Part shown: positions 55,741 to 64,000 of the stretch, piece after piece
Numbering within the stretch: position 1 is the first letter of the stretch
Layout of the letters: each line of letters begins with the position of its first letter
Notes under the pieces: model-generated
Told to the model about the DNA's origin: nothing
Seen by the model: only the letters and a program-made list of their open reading frames with translations
Databases searched by the model: none
NCBI GenBank assembly: GCA_037974335.1
Contig: CM075760.1
Location: forward strand, 8,863,432 to 8,927,431
Direction of reading: 5' to 3'
DNA from: Prionace glauca
Taxonomy: Eukaryota > Chordata > Chondrichthyes > Carcharhiniformes > Carcharhinidae
Length of the DNA: 64,000 bases
Made by a program: the position numbers and the translations under genes

Positions 55741-56335
55741 TACTTTGTGTCAAATCAGAAATGATAAATTGTTTGATGCAATGCCAGGAAAGAAACTTCC
55801 CTATTTTGACACCTGCACATATCAGCAAGTCATCGAGTCTACAAGACAATTTAATAGGTTTAGGTGCAGACTAACATAGTTAATCACCATCTGAAACATG
55901 CTAGGATGAGGGAAGTTTGTATGATTTCAGTTTGGTGCTGAATATTATCAGAATCTCGATGTTACAGTCATATTATCTTTGCTCTGACCTGAGCTTGAAA
56001 TGCTTTCTCCAAAATCAGAAATGCTGACTTTTATGAAAATATTTACAAAATAGTGTAAAATCTCTAAGCCATGTTGAATTCTGTCCAAAATGTATTTGAG
56101 TTTAGCATTTATTTAATATCCTAATCTTATTAAATGATTTTTTTCCCGGAAAAAAATAACTTAAAATAGTCGGTTGCTTTTCATTAGCAATTTCCTAACA
56201 TTACTTTCTCCAGAGAAGCTGAAAATATGCTTGCCAGCATTTGTCTGAGTAAGTATAAAGCTGTTAAATACCTTTTTCATCGAAAGTAACAAGGAATTTG
56301 TGAACACCTTTTAAAACTTTGCATTGAGAGAACTA
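55741..56335. repeat. Unclassified repeat related to 61.35-61.60 kb
   Basis: 'tctcgatgtta.a...atctt.gctctg...tcaaatactttgtgt' occurs at about 55,690 and again at about 55,950 and 61,405. It lies near tRNA genes each time. No gene. Confidence 0.5.
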
Positions 56336-56385
56336 GGAATCTTCTGATCCGTAGTCAGACACGTTATCCATTGCGCCACCGGCCC
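56336..56385 (-). tRNA. tRNA-Arg(ACG), 3'-truncated relic
   Basis: Minus strand GGGCCGGTGGCGCAATGGAT, anticodon loop ctACGga, variable region 'agattcct'. The T-arm and acceptor 3' side are missing. Confidence 0.7.
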
Positions 56386-56654
56386 ACATGGGAAAGTGGG
56401 ATAGTTGTTACATATTAGCTCGACGTTTCGAAAGTTTCAGGCAGAAACATTGTGAAAAAGTTTGCGTTTACTTGTGAGGAAAAGGTCCATTATTGGGATT
56501 GTCTTTATTCATTTACGATCATCTCTAATTGCCCTTGAATTGAGTAACAGCAGTTGAACGGGCTGGGAAATTCTCCTCTCGATTAGGACTTGGTGATAAA
56601 CTTAAATGAAACGCCCTTCAGCCAATCCATCATCTGTATTTGCAAATTAAAACA

Positions 56655-56726
56655 AGGTTCCACCGAGATTTGAACTCGGATCGCTGGATTCAGAGTCCAG
56701 AGTGCTCACCATTACACCACAGAACC
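56655..56726 (-). tRNA. tRNA-Gln(CTG)
   Basis: 72 nt. Anticodon loop ctCTGaa, acceptor GGTTCTG with TGGAACC (pairs with G-T), T-arm 'gagttcaaatctc'. Sister of 21,642-21,713, with a different wobble base. Confidence 0.93.
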
Positions 56727-57122
56727 CAATACAAAGTGACAATCTGAAAATCGTGGATCAATACTTGTGACAATTTGAACAGCAGGGAGAAATATCAGTC
56801 CCGTTGCACAATTATTCATATTTATATTTCCCTTGCTGGTTCCTCCTGTAAAAGCGAGTAGGCTCCCTTCCACTGCATTAAATTTCACTGTAACTGACCA
56901 CATTCAAACACCAATGTTTGTATCGAACTGACATAAACCTTACTGCAGTAAATCCACTGAATAACATCAGCTTATCATTGCTCTGCTTTCATCACACTGG
57001 AAGCCAATGTGAAAATATAAACAATTTCAAATCTTAACAGACAGGAAGGAGTGTGTGAGTGCGGACAATTGGCGCTGTGCACATTCCTGTAACCAGTGTC
57101 TGGGAGAATCAGGCAGATGGGA

Positions 57123-57160
57123 TCCTGGGGGTCTCGTGGTTAGGATTCAGCGCTTTCAGA
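57123..57160 (+). tRNA. tRNA-Glu 5' fragment
   Basis: 'tcctgggggtctcgtggttaggattc' with TTC in the anticodon position; no 3' half. Confidence 0.5.
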
Positions 57161-57189
57161 TATCGCAGACTAGCCTCGATATGTGAAGA

Positions 57190-57305
57190 TTTAATGCGTG
57201 TTTTTAACGTAAGAGTAAAAAGCTTTGGGGTTTTCCTTTATCCGACTTGCCAAGGACTTCTCATGCCCCCTACTAGCTCTCCTAAGCCCTATTTTTAACT
57301 CATTC
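57190..57305 (-). mobile_element. LINE-derived fragment
   Basis: 'cttgccaaggacttctcatgccccctactagctctcctaa' resembles 2,885-3,005. Old. Confidence 0.35.
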
Positions 57306-57786
57306 CGAGTTAAGTTGTAACCCTATATAGGTGTTATCAAGTGTTGAAAGTGGAACTTTGGCCTGGTGTCGCACTGGGTAGCAGCTTTGAAGAAATGTAG
57401 CAACTTAAAGCTTTTGCAGAATGGCATGATGCGTATTGTAGTGATATGGGTTGAGTGCAAGAGGCGGTGTGCAAATAATTTGAATACGTTTTAAGTGTGT
57501 TTAGACTGATGTGGTGAAAGCAGAGGCTTATTTGGGAGAATGAGGCTGGGTGAGAGGGGGACTGTTGCAGAGTGCTTGTGTTTTGGAGGAAGGTTGAAAG
57601 TTTGAGATGCGGTTGTGAATGAAAGGAAGGTGTTGAACAGCATGAAAGGCTTGTGCGATGTTGCGTCTGAGATTTGAGTGAGAGCATTTGTGGGCATTTG
57701 GGGAATGAAAGGATAAAGTAAGGAAATTACAATGCTGCTGAGTGTGAAGGAATAGAGAGCATGTGGGGGTAGTAGCAGCAAGAGCA

Positions 57787-57857
57787 GCATTGGTGGTTCA
57801 GTGGTAGAATTCTCGCCTGCCACGCGGGAGACCCGGGTTCGATTCCCGGCCAATGCA
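57787..57857 (+). tRNA. tRNA-Gly(GCC)
   Basis: 71 nt, acceptor GCATTGG with CCAATGC, anticodon loop ctGCCac, T-arm 'ccgggttcgattcccgg'. Standard vertebrate sequence. Confidence 0.97.
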
Positions 57858-58272
57858 AAGCTTCTTCTTTCGCCGTTCACTCTGTATATTGAAGCGAATC
57901 TCCTGTCAAAATTGGGGGAAAACAAGCGAAATATTAAGTCTTGGAAGTAAATCCTGAGGGAAATGGATCACAATATTCGGAAGGAGGTGCAGTTGTGAAT
58001 GGTGTTATTGATGATTGAGTGGCAAATATTGGATCGTGAGGCTACTGGTGGTCAGTTCCCTTCCTGCCTGTGATAAGAGACATGGATTCATTTTACCTGC
58101 CCGTTCACAGGAGAAACACACTACAGCAGTGCTGCAGGATCAACGGAACGAAAGAAACTTGTATAGAATTGTAAACAGTGCGGTCATGCTGCAGTTCTGG
58201 AACAGGTTTTCAGAAATAGAATTGTGGTCATTGACACACTAGTTTAGAATATATTGAGCTGCTGTTGTCTCA

Positions 58273-58293
58273 GTCTCTGTGGCGCAATGGGTC

Positions 58294-58329
<36 letters not shown>

Positions 58330-58346
58330 GAGACCACCCAGGGACG
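58273..58346 (+). tRNA. tRNA-Asn(GTT)
   Basis: 74 nt, acceptor GTCTCTG with CAGGGAC, anticodon loop ctGTTaa, T-arm 'ggtggttcgagaccacc'. Intact. Confidence 0.97.
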
Positions 58347-58523
58347 GATTTTTGCTATTTTTCTCACTATCAGCATTCACGGGCAAACAATTGCCTGCAT
58401 CAACTCATTGAAAAGTCTGGAGCTACGAGAGAGAGTTTGGCAGTGTACAAGCTGAGACATTGTATATACCTCTGATACTGTGTGTGCCCTTGTATCTTTC
58501 GAGTTACCGGGATCTCTATATGT

Positions 58524-58569
58524 CTGCGTCTGAATCTAGTGTGCCCCTGCACACTAGATTCAGACGCAG
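58524..58569. repeat. Perfect 20-bp hairpin
   Basis: CTGCGTCTGAATCTAGTGTG (58524-58543) is followed by a 6-base loop and its exact reverse complement (58550-58569). Confidence 0.95.
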
Positions 58570-58623
58570 GGACATGTGTCCCTGAATCTGTGTATGCCCC
58601 CCTGTATCTCTGTAGGCTCCAAT

Positions 58624-58626
<3 letters not shown>

Positions 58627-58700
<74 letters not shown>
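58627..58700. repeat. (GT)n microsatellite
   Basis: About 37 uninterrupted GT units. Confidence 0.98.
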
Positions 58701-58702
<2 letters not shown>

Positions 58703-60101
58703 TATCCCTGTAAATGTCTGATTCTTTGTGCCTTTTTTAAGACTAAACCGTGAAAATGTCTGACAAACGAATTGCAGAGGGCAGAAATGTTTACCCAGAA
58801 AGATTCTGAATTTGATTTACGTCTGATAACTGCATCGAATGTACAATTTGAAGTCTCACATAATCCCAACTTCAATTTCCAGACATGATCTCCCAATGGG
58901 AAATGAAGAACACGATTTATCTGCGGTGCCTGGTTATAAAAAGGGCGAATACGCCAGTCGAGATCCTTCTATAAACTCCAATCTCAGACAATATCGTTCA
59001 ATATTCATATTTCAGCAACCGGTTCGCAGACTCACAAGAACCAGCGCCTGCAGTCGCTGTTTTCCGCCAGCAGATGGTGGTGTTGTACCATTTTAATCAC
59101 AAGGTTAGTGCAGCAGGTTTGAGGAGATATTTGAGGAAAATTTATTTCCCTGTTTCCATGGAAAGGGAACAATCAGTAAAGCAATGGCGTTAATATCTCT
59201 GTCAGTAACATTCACAGGAAAATCTGGCCGAAGGATAGTGAATTTAATACTTGCATTCATATTTACCTTCCGGCTAGTGAACATGTCGATTACCAGCTAA
59301 TTATTGAATAACCTTACATTTTAGTGATTTAAAGATTTGTCTATTTTATCGTCCAGACATTATCAAATAATATTTCATTATAATTGGACACATGTCTCTT
59401 TTTCGCTGGATTTTCCATTCCTTGGCGCTCATTTTTTTCCTTAATCCGTTCAGAAATCCAGCCCGAACCCTGCCTCTATAATATGTTCTGTGTGTATGAA
59501 AATATAGTTCCTTGTTATAATTTTTGACTTTAGCACAATTCGAGCCCTAACTCACTCTGATCTAAAATTTCATCCACTTCATGAACTTTTTAGTTAATAT
59601 CCATCTATTCTTCTCACTCGCTCTTTGTTCGATTCCATCTATTAGACACATTTGATAGAAAAACAATTAGTGAGAAAGTGTCTGCTTTATTAGTGATACA
59701 CGGGTGTGTTCAGTAGTGCATGACATAGAGCCTAGCACAATAATATCTGAGATGGAGCCTAATGTAACGTAAGTGGACTCTTGACTAAGTAATAATAGTC
59801 CAGAGACGATGATTTGTAGCAGTTATCATGGCATGTCTACATGTATTAATAAATGAAGCGGCACGTAATGTACTGTAAACAGCTGCAAAGTCTATTGCAA
59901 TAATGATTCAAATGAGTCAAACGTAGTATATAAAGAGACATGGCCTAGTGCAATACTGTACAAGACTGCACCAAATGTGTGATTGTAGTGAACACTGCCA
60001 TGAACAGTCATAAATGAGACAAGGTTAATTGTAGTCCTTACAGAAGCAAAGCCCAGTGCATTAATAATGAAATTAAACTTCAGATTGCGTGATCATTGGT
60101 C
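58701..60101. other. Intergenic, nothing recognised
   Basis: AT-rich. No gene, tRNA or clear repeat found. 'ccgccagcagatggtgg' at 59,067 is a weak CTCF-like match. Confidence 0.45.
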
Positions 60102-60137
60102 ACAAACTGGTTTAGAATATATTGAGCTGCTGTCTCA

Positions 60138-60211
60138 GTCTCTGTGGCGGAAATGGTCAGCGCGTTCCGCTATTAACCGAAAGGTTGGTGGTTCGAGACC
60201 ACCCAGGGACG
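60138..60211 (+). tRNA. tRNA-Asn-like relic (ATT anticodon)
   Basis: Copy of 58,235-58,400, including flanks. The anticodon is changed to ATT, the anticodon stem has a C-C mismatch and the D-arm is altered ('gcggaaatggtca'). Probably a pseudogene. Confidence 0.7.
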
Positions 60212-60589
60212 GAATTTTATTATTTCCTCACCATCAGCATTCACGTTTAAACAGTTGCCTGTTGGCAATGGGTCCGTGGGTGCCAATAAAAAATAGCTGT
60301 CAATTGTTTCCGGCTGTACTGTTATCTGGTATTACCAACATTATTTAATGACGATTGAGTTCAAACATATTACATATAACATTATATACATATACACATA
60401 TGTCTATCTGTACACCATTACGTATATATATCTCATTATATATCTAATGCTTCCATTATACTTTTAAACATATAAAAAAAATGAAAAATGAACTTGTGGC
60501 TGAGTATTTGTTCTAATTCCATATTCCTGCTTCCATTCATTCCTGGAATGATCATAAATCTGTCTAACCCAAACTGAAATATGTTCAAT

Positions 60590-60730
60590 GATGGAGCATC
60601 AGAACCCTCTGGAGTAGAGAATTCCCAAGATTCACCAACCTTTGAGTGAAACAATTTCTCCTCATCTCAGTCCTAAATCATCAACGCCATATCCTGAGAT
60701 TGTGTCCCTGTGTAGAAATAAAACAAAATT
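60590..60730 (-). mobile_element. Old LINE 3' fragment
   Basis: 'agagaattcccaagattcaccaacctttgagtgaaacaatttctcctcatctcagtcctaaat': antisense CR1-type 3' region. Confidence 0.6.
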
Positions 60731-60773
60731 CAGGTGGCTCATGGATAAATTAATATTTGAAAATTAGCAAGCT

Positions 60774-60845
60774 TCCCTGGTGGTCTAGTGGTTAGGATTC
60801 GGCGCTCTCACCGCCGCGGCCCGGGTTCGATTCCCGGTCAGGGAA
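60774..60845 (+). tRNA. tRNA-Glu(CTC)
   Basis: 72 nt, acceptor TCCCTGG with TCAGGGA, anticodon loop ctCTCac, T-arm 'ccgggttcgattcccgg'. Intact. Confidence 0.97.
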
Positions 60846-61265
60846 TGTAGATTTATTGCTGCACAACAATCCTGTGTGACTTCCCGGTCTGCACCAGTTC
60901 TGTCGGAATCAGTATCAGGGAGATTTCCTCTTTAGTATCTGAATTGGAAATGTCACATTTCAAGAACAAAGAAAAAAGGTAGCGACAGGTTACAAAGCGC
61001 TGATGGTACAAATGCTGAGATTATTCGAAGAATGATGAAAATGATGCATTAATGAATGGGTAGAAATCATTGATCCCTTAGATATCTGCGAGACGAACGC
61101 TTTTAAATGTTGATGTTGGGGATAAGTTGTACAATCAGCTTGAAAGTAACGGTTATCTTCCTGAATTCAGTGACATGGGCTCTCAGGCTGACCATCGGAA
61201 CCTGCAGCAACACAGCGCAGTTGAACATTGCAGACACGCAGATTTGCTGTATTAGTTTTCCAGTT

Positions 61266-61338
61266 GTTTCTGTAGTGTAGCGGTTATCACATTCGCTTCA
61301 CACGCGAAAGGTCCCCGGTTCGAAACCGGGCAGAAACA
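61266..61338 (+). tRNA. tRNA-Val(CAC)
   Basis: 73 nt, acceptor GTTTCTG with CAGAAAC, anticodon loop ttCACac, T-arm 'ccccggttcgaaaccgggg'-type. Intact. Confidence 0.95.
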
Positions 61339-61596
61339 TTCATTAATCTTGCTTCTGTCGGGGAAGGGAATTTATTTGATTTCAGTTTGTTGCGGCACAT
61401 TATCCGAACCTCGATGTTAAAGACATGTTATCATTTCTCTGATTTCATCCTCAAATACTTTCTGTGAAATAAGGTGCACTGACGGGGAAGTTCGATTTTG
61501 ACACCGAGCATTTATTCGCATCTCGTTCAGTCTCCAACAGAATTTAATGGGTTTATAGGGGCGCAGACAAATATGGTTATTCACCATCAGAAATTT

Positions 61597-61701
61597 CTAA
61601 TAGTAGTGTCTGCTCAAACAGACAGATACAAGTAATACTGTAAGTGAACTGGAGGAAAAGGCGCACATTTCACAGAAGAATCACATGACGAAAACGACAC
61701 T
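61597..61701 (+). repeat. 105-bp direct repeat, copy 1
   Basis: Identical to 63,017-63,121 over its full length. Confidence 0.95.
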
Positions 61702-61761
61702 GCGCACACTCCTGCATTCAATCTTACCACAGCAGTAAGGATCAAAATTTCAATCCATTTC

Positions 61762-61835
61762 ACTCGCGTTGGGATTCGAACCCACACCTCCACGGAGATT
61801 GGAGCCTTAGACCGCTCGGACATACAACCACATTG
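61762..61835 (-). tRNA. tRNA-Leu relic
   Basis: Minus strand 'gtccgagcggtctaaggc' (D-arm of tRNA-Leu) and 'gtgggttcgaatccca' (T-arm). The anticodon arm is deleted and the acceptor does not pair. Confidence 0.6.
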
Positions 61836-61975
61836 ACATATGTCACAATCATATTATTTAATGGAAATGTTTCTGAAATTCGTTTAAAGAAATGGAGTTG
61901 GGAAAGGCCATCGGGAGGATTGAGCCTGATCCTTCTCTGAATCAGGTCAGCCTGAACTGTGTAACAAACAGAAAT

Positions 61976-63016
61976 AGAACATAGAACATAGAACATTACA
62001 GCACAAACAGGCCCTTCGGCCCTCGAGTTGCGCCGATCGCATCAACCCCACCAATCTATAGACCTATCTATAACCCCCAATCCCATTAAACCCCATATAC
62101 TCATCCAGAAGTCTTTTAAAAGACCCCAGCGAGTTCGCCTCCACCACCGACGACGGCAGCCGATTCCAATCACTCACTACCCTCTGAGTGAAAAACTTAC
62201 CCCTAACATCACCTCTGTACTTCCCTCCCCGCACCTTAAATCTGTGTCCTCTCGTAGCGACCATTTCAACCCGGGGAAATAGCCTCTGAGAGTCCACCCT
62301 ATCTATTCCTCTCAACATTTTATAAACTTCTATCAGGTCGCCTCTCAACCTTCGCCTCTCCAGGGAAAAGAGTCCCAGCTCCCTCAACCTATCTTCATAA
62401 GGCATGCCTCCCAGTCCAGGCAACATCCTTGTAAATCTCCTCTGCACCCTTTCAATAGCTTCTACGTCTTTCCTATAGTGAGGCGACCAGAACTGCGCAC
62501 AGTACTCCAAATGAGGCCTGACAAGGGTCCTGTAAAGTTGCAGCATTACCTCCCGACTCCTAAACTCAATCCCTCGATTAATGAAGGCCAGTACACCATA
62601 CGCCTTCTTGACCACCTCCTCCACCTGCGAGGCCGATTTAAGAGTCCTGTGAACCCGGACCCCGAGATCCTTCTGCTCTTCAACGCTACTAAGACCCCTG
62701 CCCTTAATAGTGTACTCGTTCATCCCGTTGGTTCTGCCGAAATGGACTACTACACATTTATCCGCGTTGAAGTCCACCTGCCACTTCTCCGCCCATTCCT
62801 GCATCCTATCTATGTCCTGCTGCAACTTTTGACATCCTTCCAGACCATCCACAACACCGCCGACCTTCGTGTCATCAGCGAACTTGCTAACCCATCCCTC
62901 CACTTCCTCATCCAGGTCATTTATGAAAATGACAAACAACAAGGGTCCCAGAACAGATCCCTGGGGCACCCCACTGGTGACTGACCTCCATTCCGAAAAA
63001 GACCCATCCACAACCA
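61976..63016 (-). mobile_element. CR1-clade LINE family B, 5'-truncated
   Basis: The minus strand carries a long intact stretch of RT: GVPQGSVLGPLLFVIFINDL, FADDTKVGG, WQVDFNADKCVVVHFG, RTLVRPHLEYCAQFWSPHYR, FSLERRRLRGDLIEVYK, to the ORF end at 62,064. Tail TCTATGT repeats near 61,976-62,000. The reading frame is unbroken from about 63,016 to 62,064, so this is a young copy. Truncated just upstream of GVPQGS. Confidence 0.92.
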
Positions 63017-63121
63017 CTAATAGTAGTGTCTGCTCAAACAGACAGATACAAGTAATACTGTAAGTGAACTGGAGGAAAAGGCGCACATTTCACAGAAGAA
63101 TCACATGACGAAAACGACACT
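63017..63121 (+). repeat. 105-bp direct repeat, copy 2
   Basis: Starts exactly at the 5' end of the LINE. See 61,597-61,701. Confidence 0.95.
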
Positions 63122-63773
63122 TTAAAATCATCTCACTTTAGAAACACAATGAGCTGTACTGAAGGGACACCATCATTTAAACTGTCCTTAAACTCGTCGT
63201 TTCTCAATTTCCTGTTGCTCTGTTTTTTGAAGGGAAGTAATGGGGGGTGGTGATGGCCTTCGCGTGATATTCGTCTCCATCGAGTATAGACTGAAGGCTC
63301 TGAAGAAGATGTCACAGCTTCTGAACTCTGGGCACTTACTGGGGGTGGGAGAACATTCTAACTGCCGGGTCCCGGAGTAACAAGGTAACACTGAGCTGGT
63401 GATGGCGGAACCCGGGTGTTCCAATGGTGCAACGCCATCGTTTTCACCACCATGGGCTCGATGACAGGTGTCAAGTGTGGAAATAAGCAGAGTGTGTTTT
63501 TATAATGAGAAACCTGCCTATTGGATGACGGAAGAGAGGGAAGAGAAAGGCTAAAATGAGGATGATCCGCTGATTGGGAAAGTCACTGTCAGCTTCCCTG
63601 TTGGATCAGTGGTTTGGATTCTGCACTGTGGCCACAAGTTTATATCACTTGTGTGTGATATAAGCATGGCAATGTGACGGAGAAACTTGTATTTGGTGAA
63701 TAAAAAGACAGAAACAAAACAAAAGGCAGGTGGTTCATGGATAAATTAATATTTTATAAAGCGTTTACCAGCT
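63122..63773. other. Intergenic with a tRNA-Glu relic
   Basis: 'gcttccctgttggatcagtggtttggattc' at about 63,592-63,622 is a degraded tRNA-Glu 5' half. Nothing else recognised. Confidence 0.45.
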
Positions 63774-63845
63774 TCCCTGGTGGTCTAGTGGTTAGGATTC
63801 GGCGCTTTCACCGCCGCGGCCCGGGTTCGATTCCCGGTCAGTGAA
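63774..63845 (+). tRNA. tRNA-Glu(TTC)
   Basis: 72 nt, anticodon loop ctTTCac. The acceptor 3' side reads TCAGTGA, giving one mismatch (C-T) with TCCCTGG. Flanks match 60,731-61,005, about 3.0 kb upstream. Probably functional but weakened. Confidence 0.88.
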
Positions 63846-64000
63846 TGTAGATTTATTGCTGTGCAACAATCCTGTGTTACTTCCCGGTCTGCACAGTTCT
63901 GGCGGAATCAGTATCAGGGAGATTTCCTCTTCAGTCCCTGAATTGGAAATGTCAGATTTGAAGAACAAAGAAATAAGGGGAGCAACAGGATACAAAATGC

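Noticed and set aside
58482-58721. Cys/Val-rich 79-residue frame
   Set aside because: Product of the hairpin and the GT microsatellite.
1-64000. TCR J, D or constant exons
   Set aside because: Looked for FGxG-type J motifs with a 12-RSS and for Ig constant domains; none recognised. Absence by eye is not proof.
1-64000. Retrovirus or LTR element, Polinton, CRISPR array
   Set aside because: No gag, integrase, capsid or envelope motifs, paired long terminal repeats or regular spacer arrays seen. All reverse-transcriptase matches are non-LTR or Penelope-like.

Overview
The window looks like cartilaginous-fish (shark or ray) nuclear DNA. The evidence is single-exon immunoglobulin-type V domains of T-cell receptor alpha/delta style with 23-RSS signals, tRNA-derived SINEs of the kind common in elasmobranchs (the 'subject tRNA head, bottle-necked tail' type with conserved 'gggccgaatggcc' ends), CR1-clade LINEs with short microsatellite 3' tails, and a GPR139-like receptor gene with two exons. 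No rRNA, CRISPR array or long-terminal-repeat element was recognised.

Layout. 1-1300 is the 3' half of a LINE running off the left edge. 3500-6271 (minus) is a two-exon class A GPCR. 7.8-11.5 kb is repeat-rich DNA without a recognisable gene. 11.57-53.90 kb is a V-segment array organised as a very large imperfect palindrome. Two outer arm blocks (11,568-16,504 and 47,734-53,897) and two inner arm blocks (22,078-31,440 and 33,880-40,521) are inverted copies of each other. Once two one-arm LINE insertions are discounted, the paired blocks match in length (about 4.9 and 6.5 kb). A 2.4 kb unique spacer at the centre holds one intact V gene. Between the outer and inner blocks each arm carries a different interior (16.5-22.1 kb left, 40.5-47.7 kb right) with its own V segments. 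The left interior looks like a direct-orientation copy of 53.1-57.0 kb. 54.1-64 kb holds a promoter-like GC-rich block and a cluster of tRNA genes and tRNA relics embedded in short segmental duplications.

V genes. Seven families are labelled here A to H for convenience (B includes a diverged relic type B'). Intact-looking genes, each with leader exon, phase-1 splice sites, V exon, conserved Cys/Trp/Cys and RSS, are A1 (12.3-13.2 kb, -), C1 (16.1-16.6 kb, +), D (17.7-18.2 kb, +), F (31.8-32.8 kb, -), G (42.5-43.0 kb, -), H (45.3-45.8 kb, +) and A2 (52.3-53.2 kb, +). E1/E2 have good V exons but share a leader frameshift. Fragments or relics are B1, B2, B' (two), A3, an E fragment, a G pseudogene and C2. 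V genes point both ways, so some would join J segments by deletion and others by inversion. No D, J or constant exon was found here, so this is an interior piece of a V cluster.

Most interesting signals: the palindrome itself; CTCF-like motifs lying about 25 bp beyond the RSS of the B-type V segments and on the same strand as the V; a GC-rich promoter-like unit present three times; transposon insertions present in only one arm, which date the duplication; and an exact 105-bp direct repeat beside a LINE at 61.6/63.0 kb. All identities were judged by eye and none was computed.
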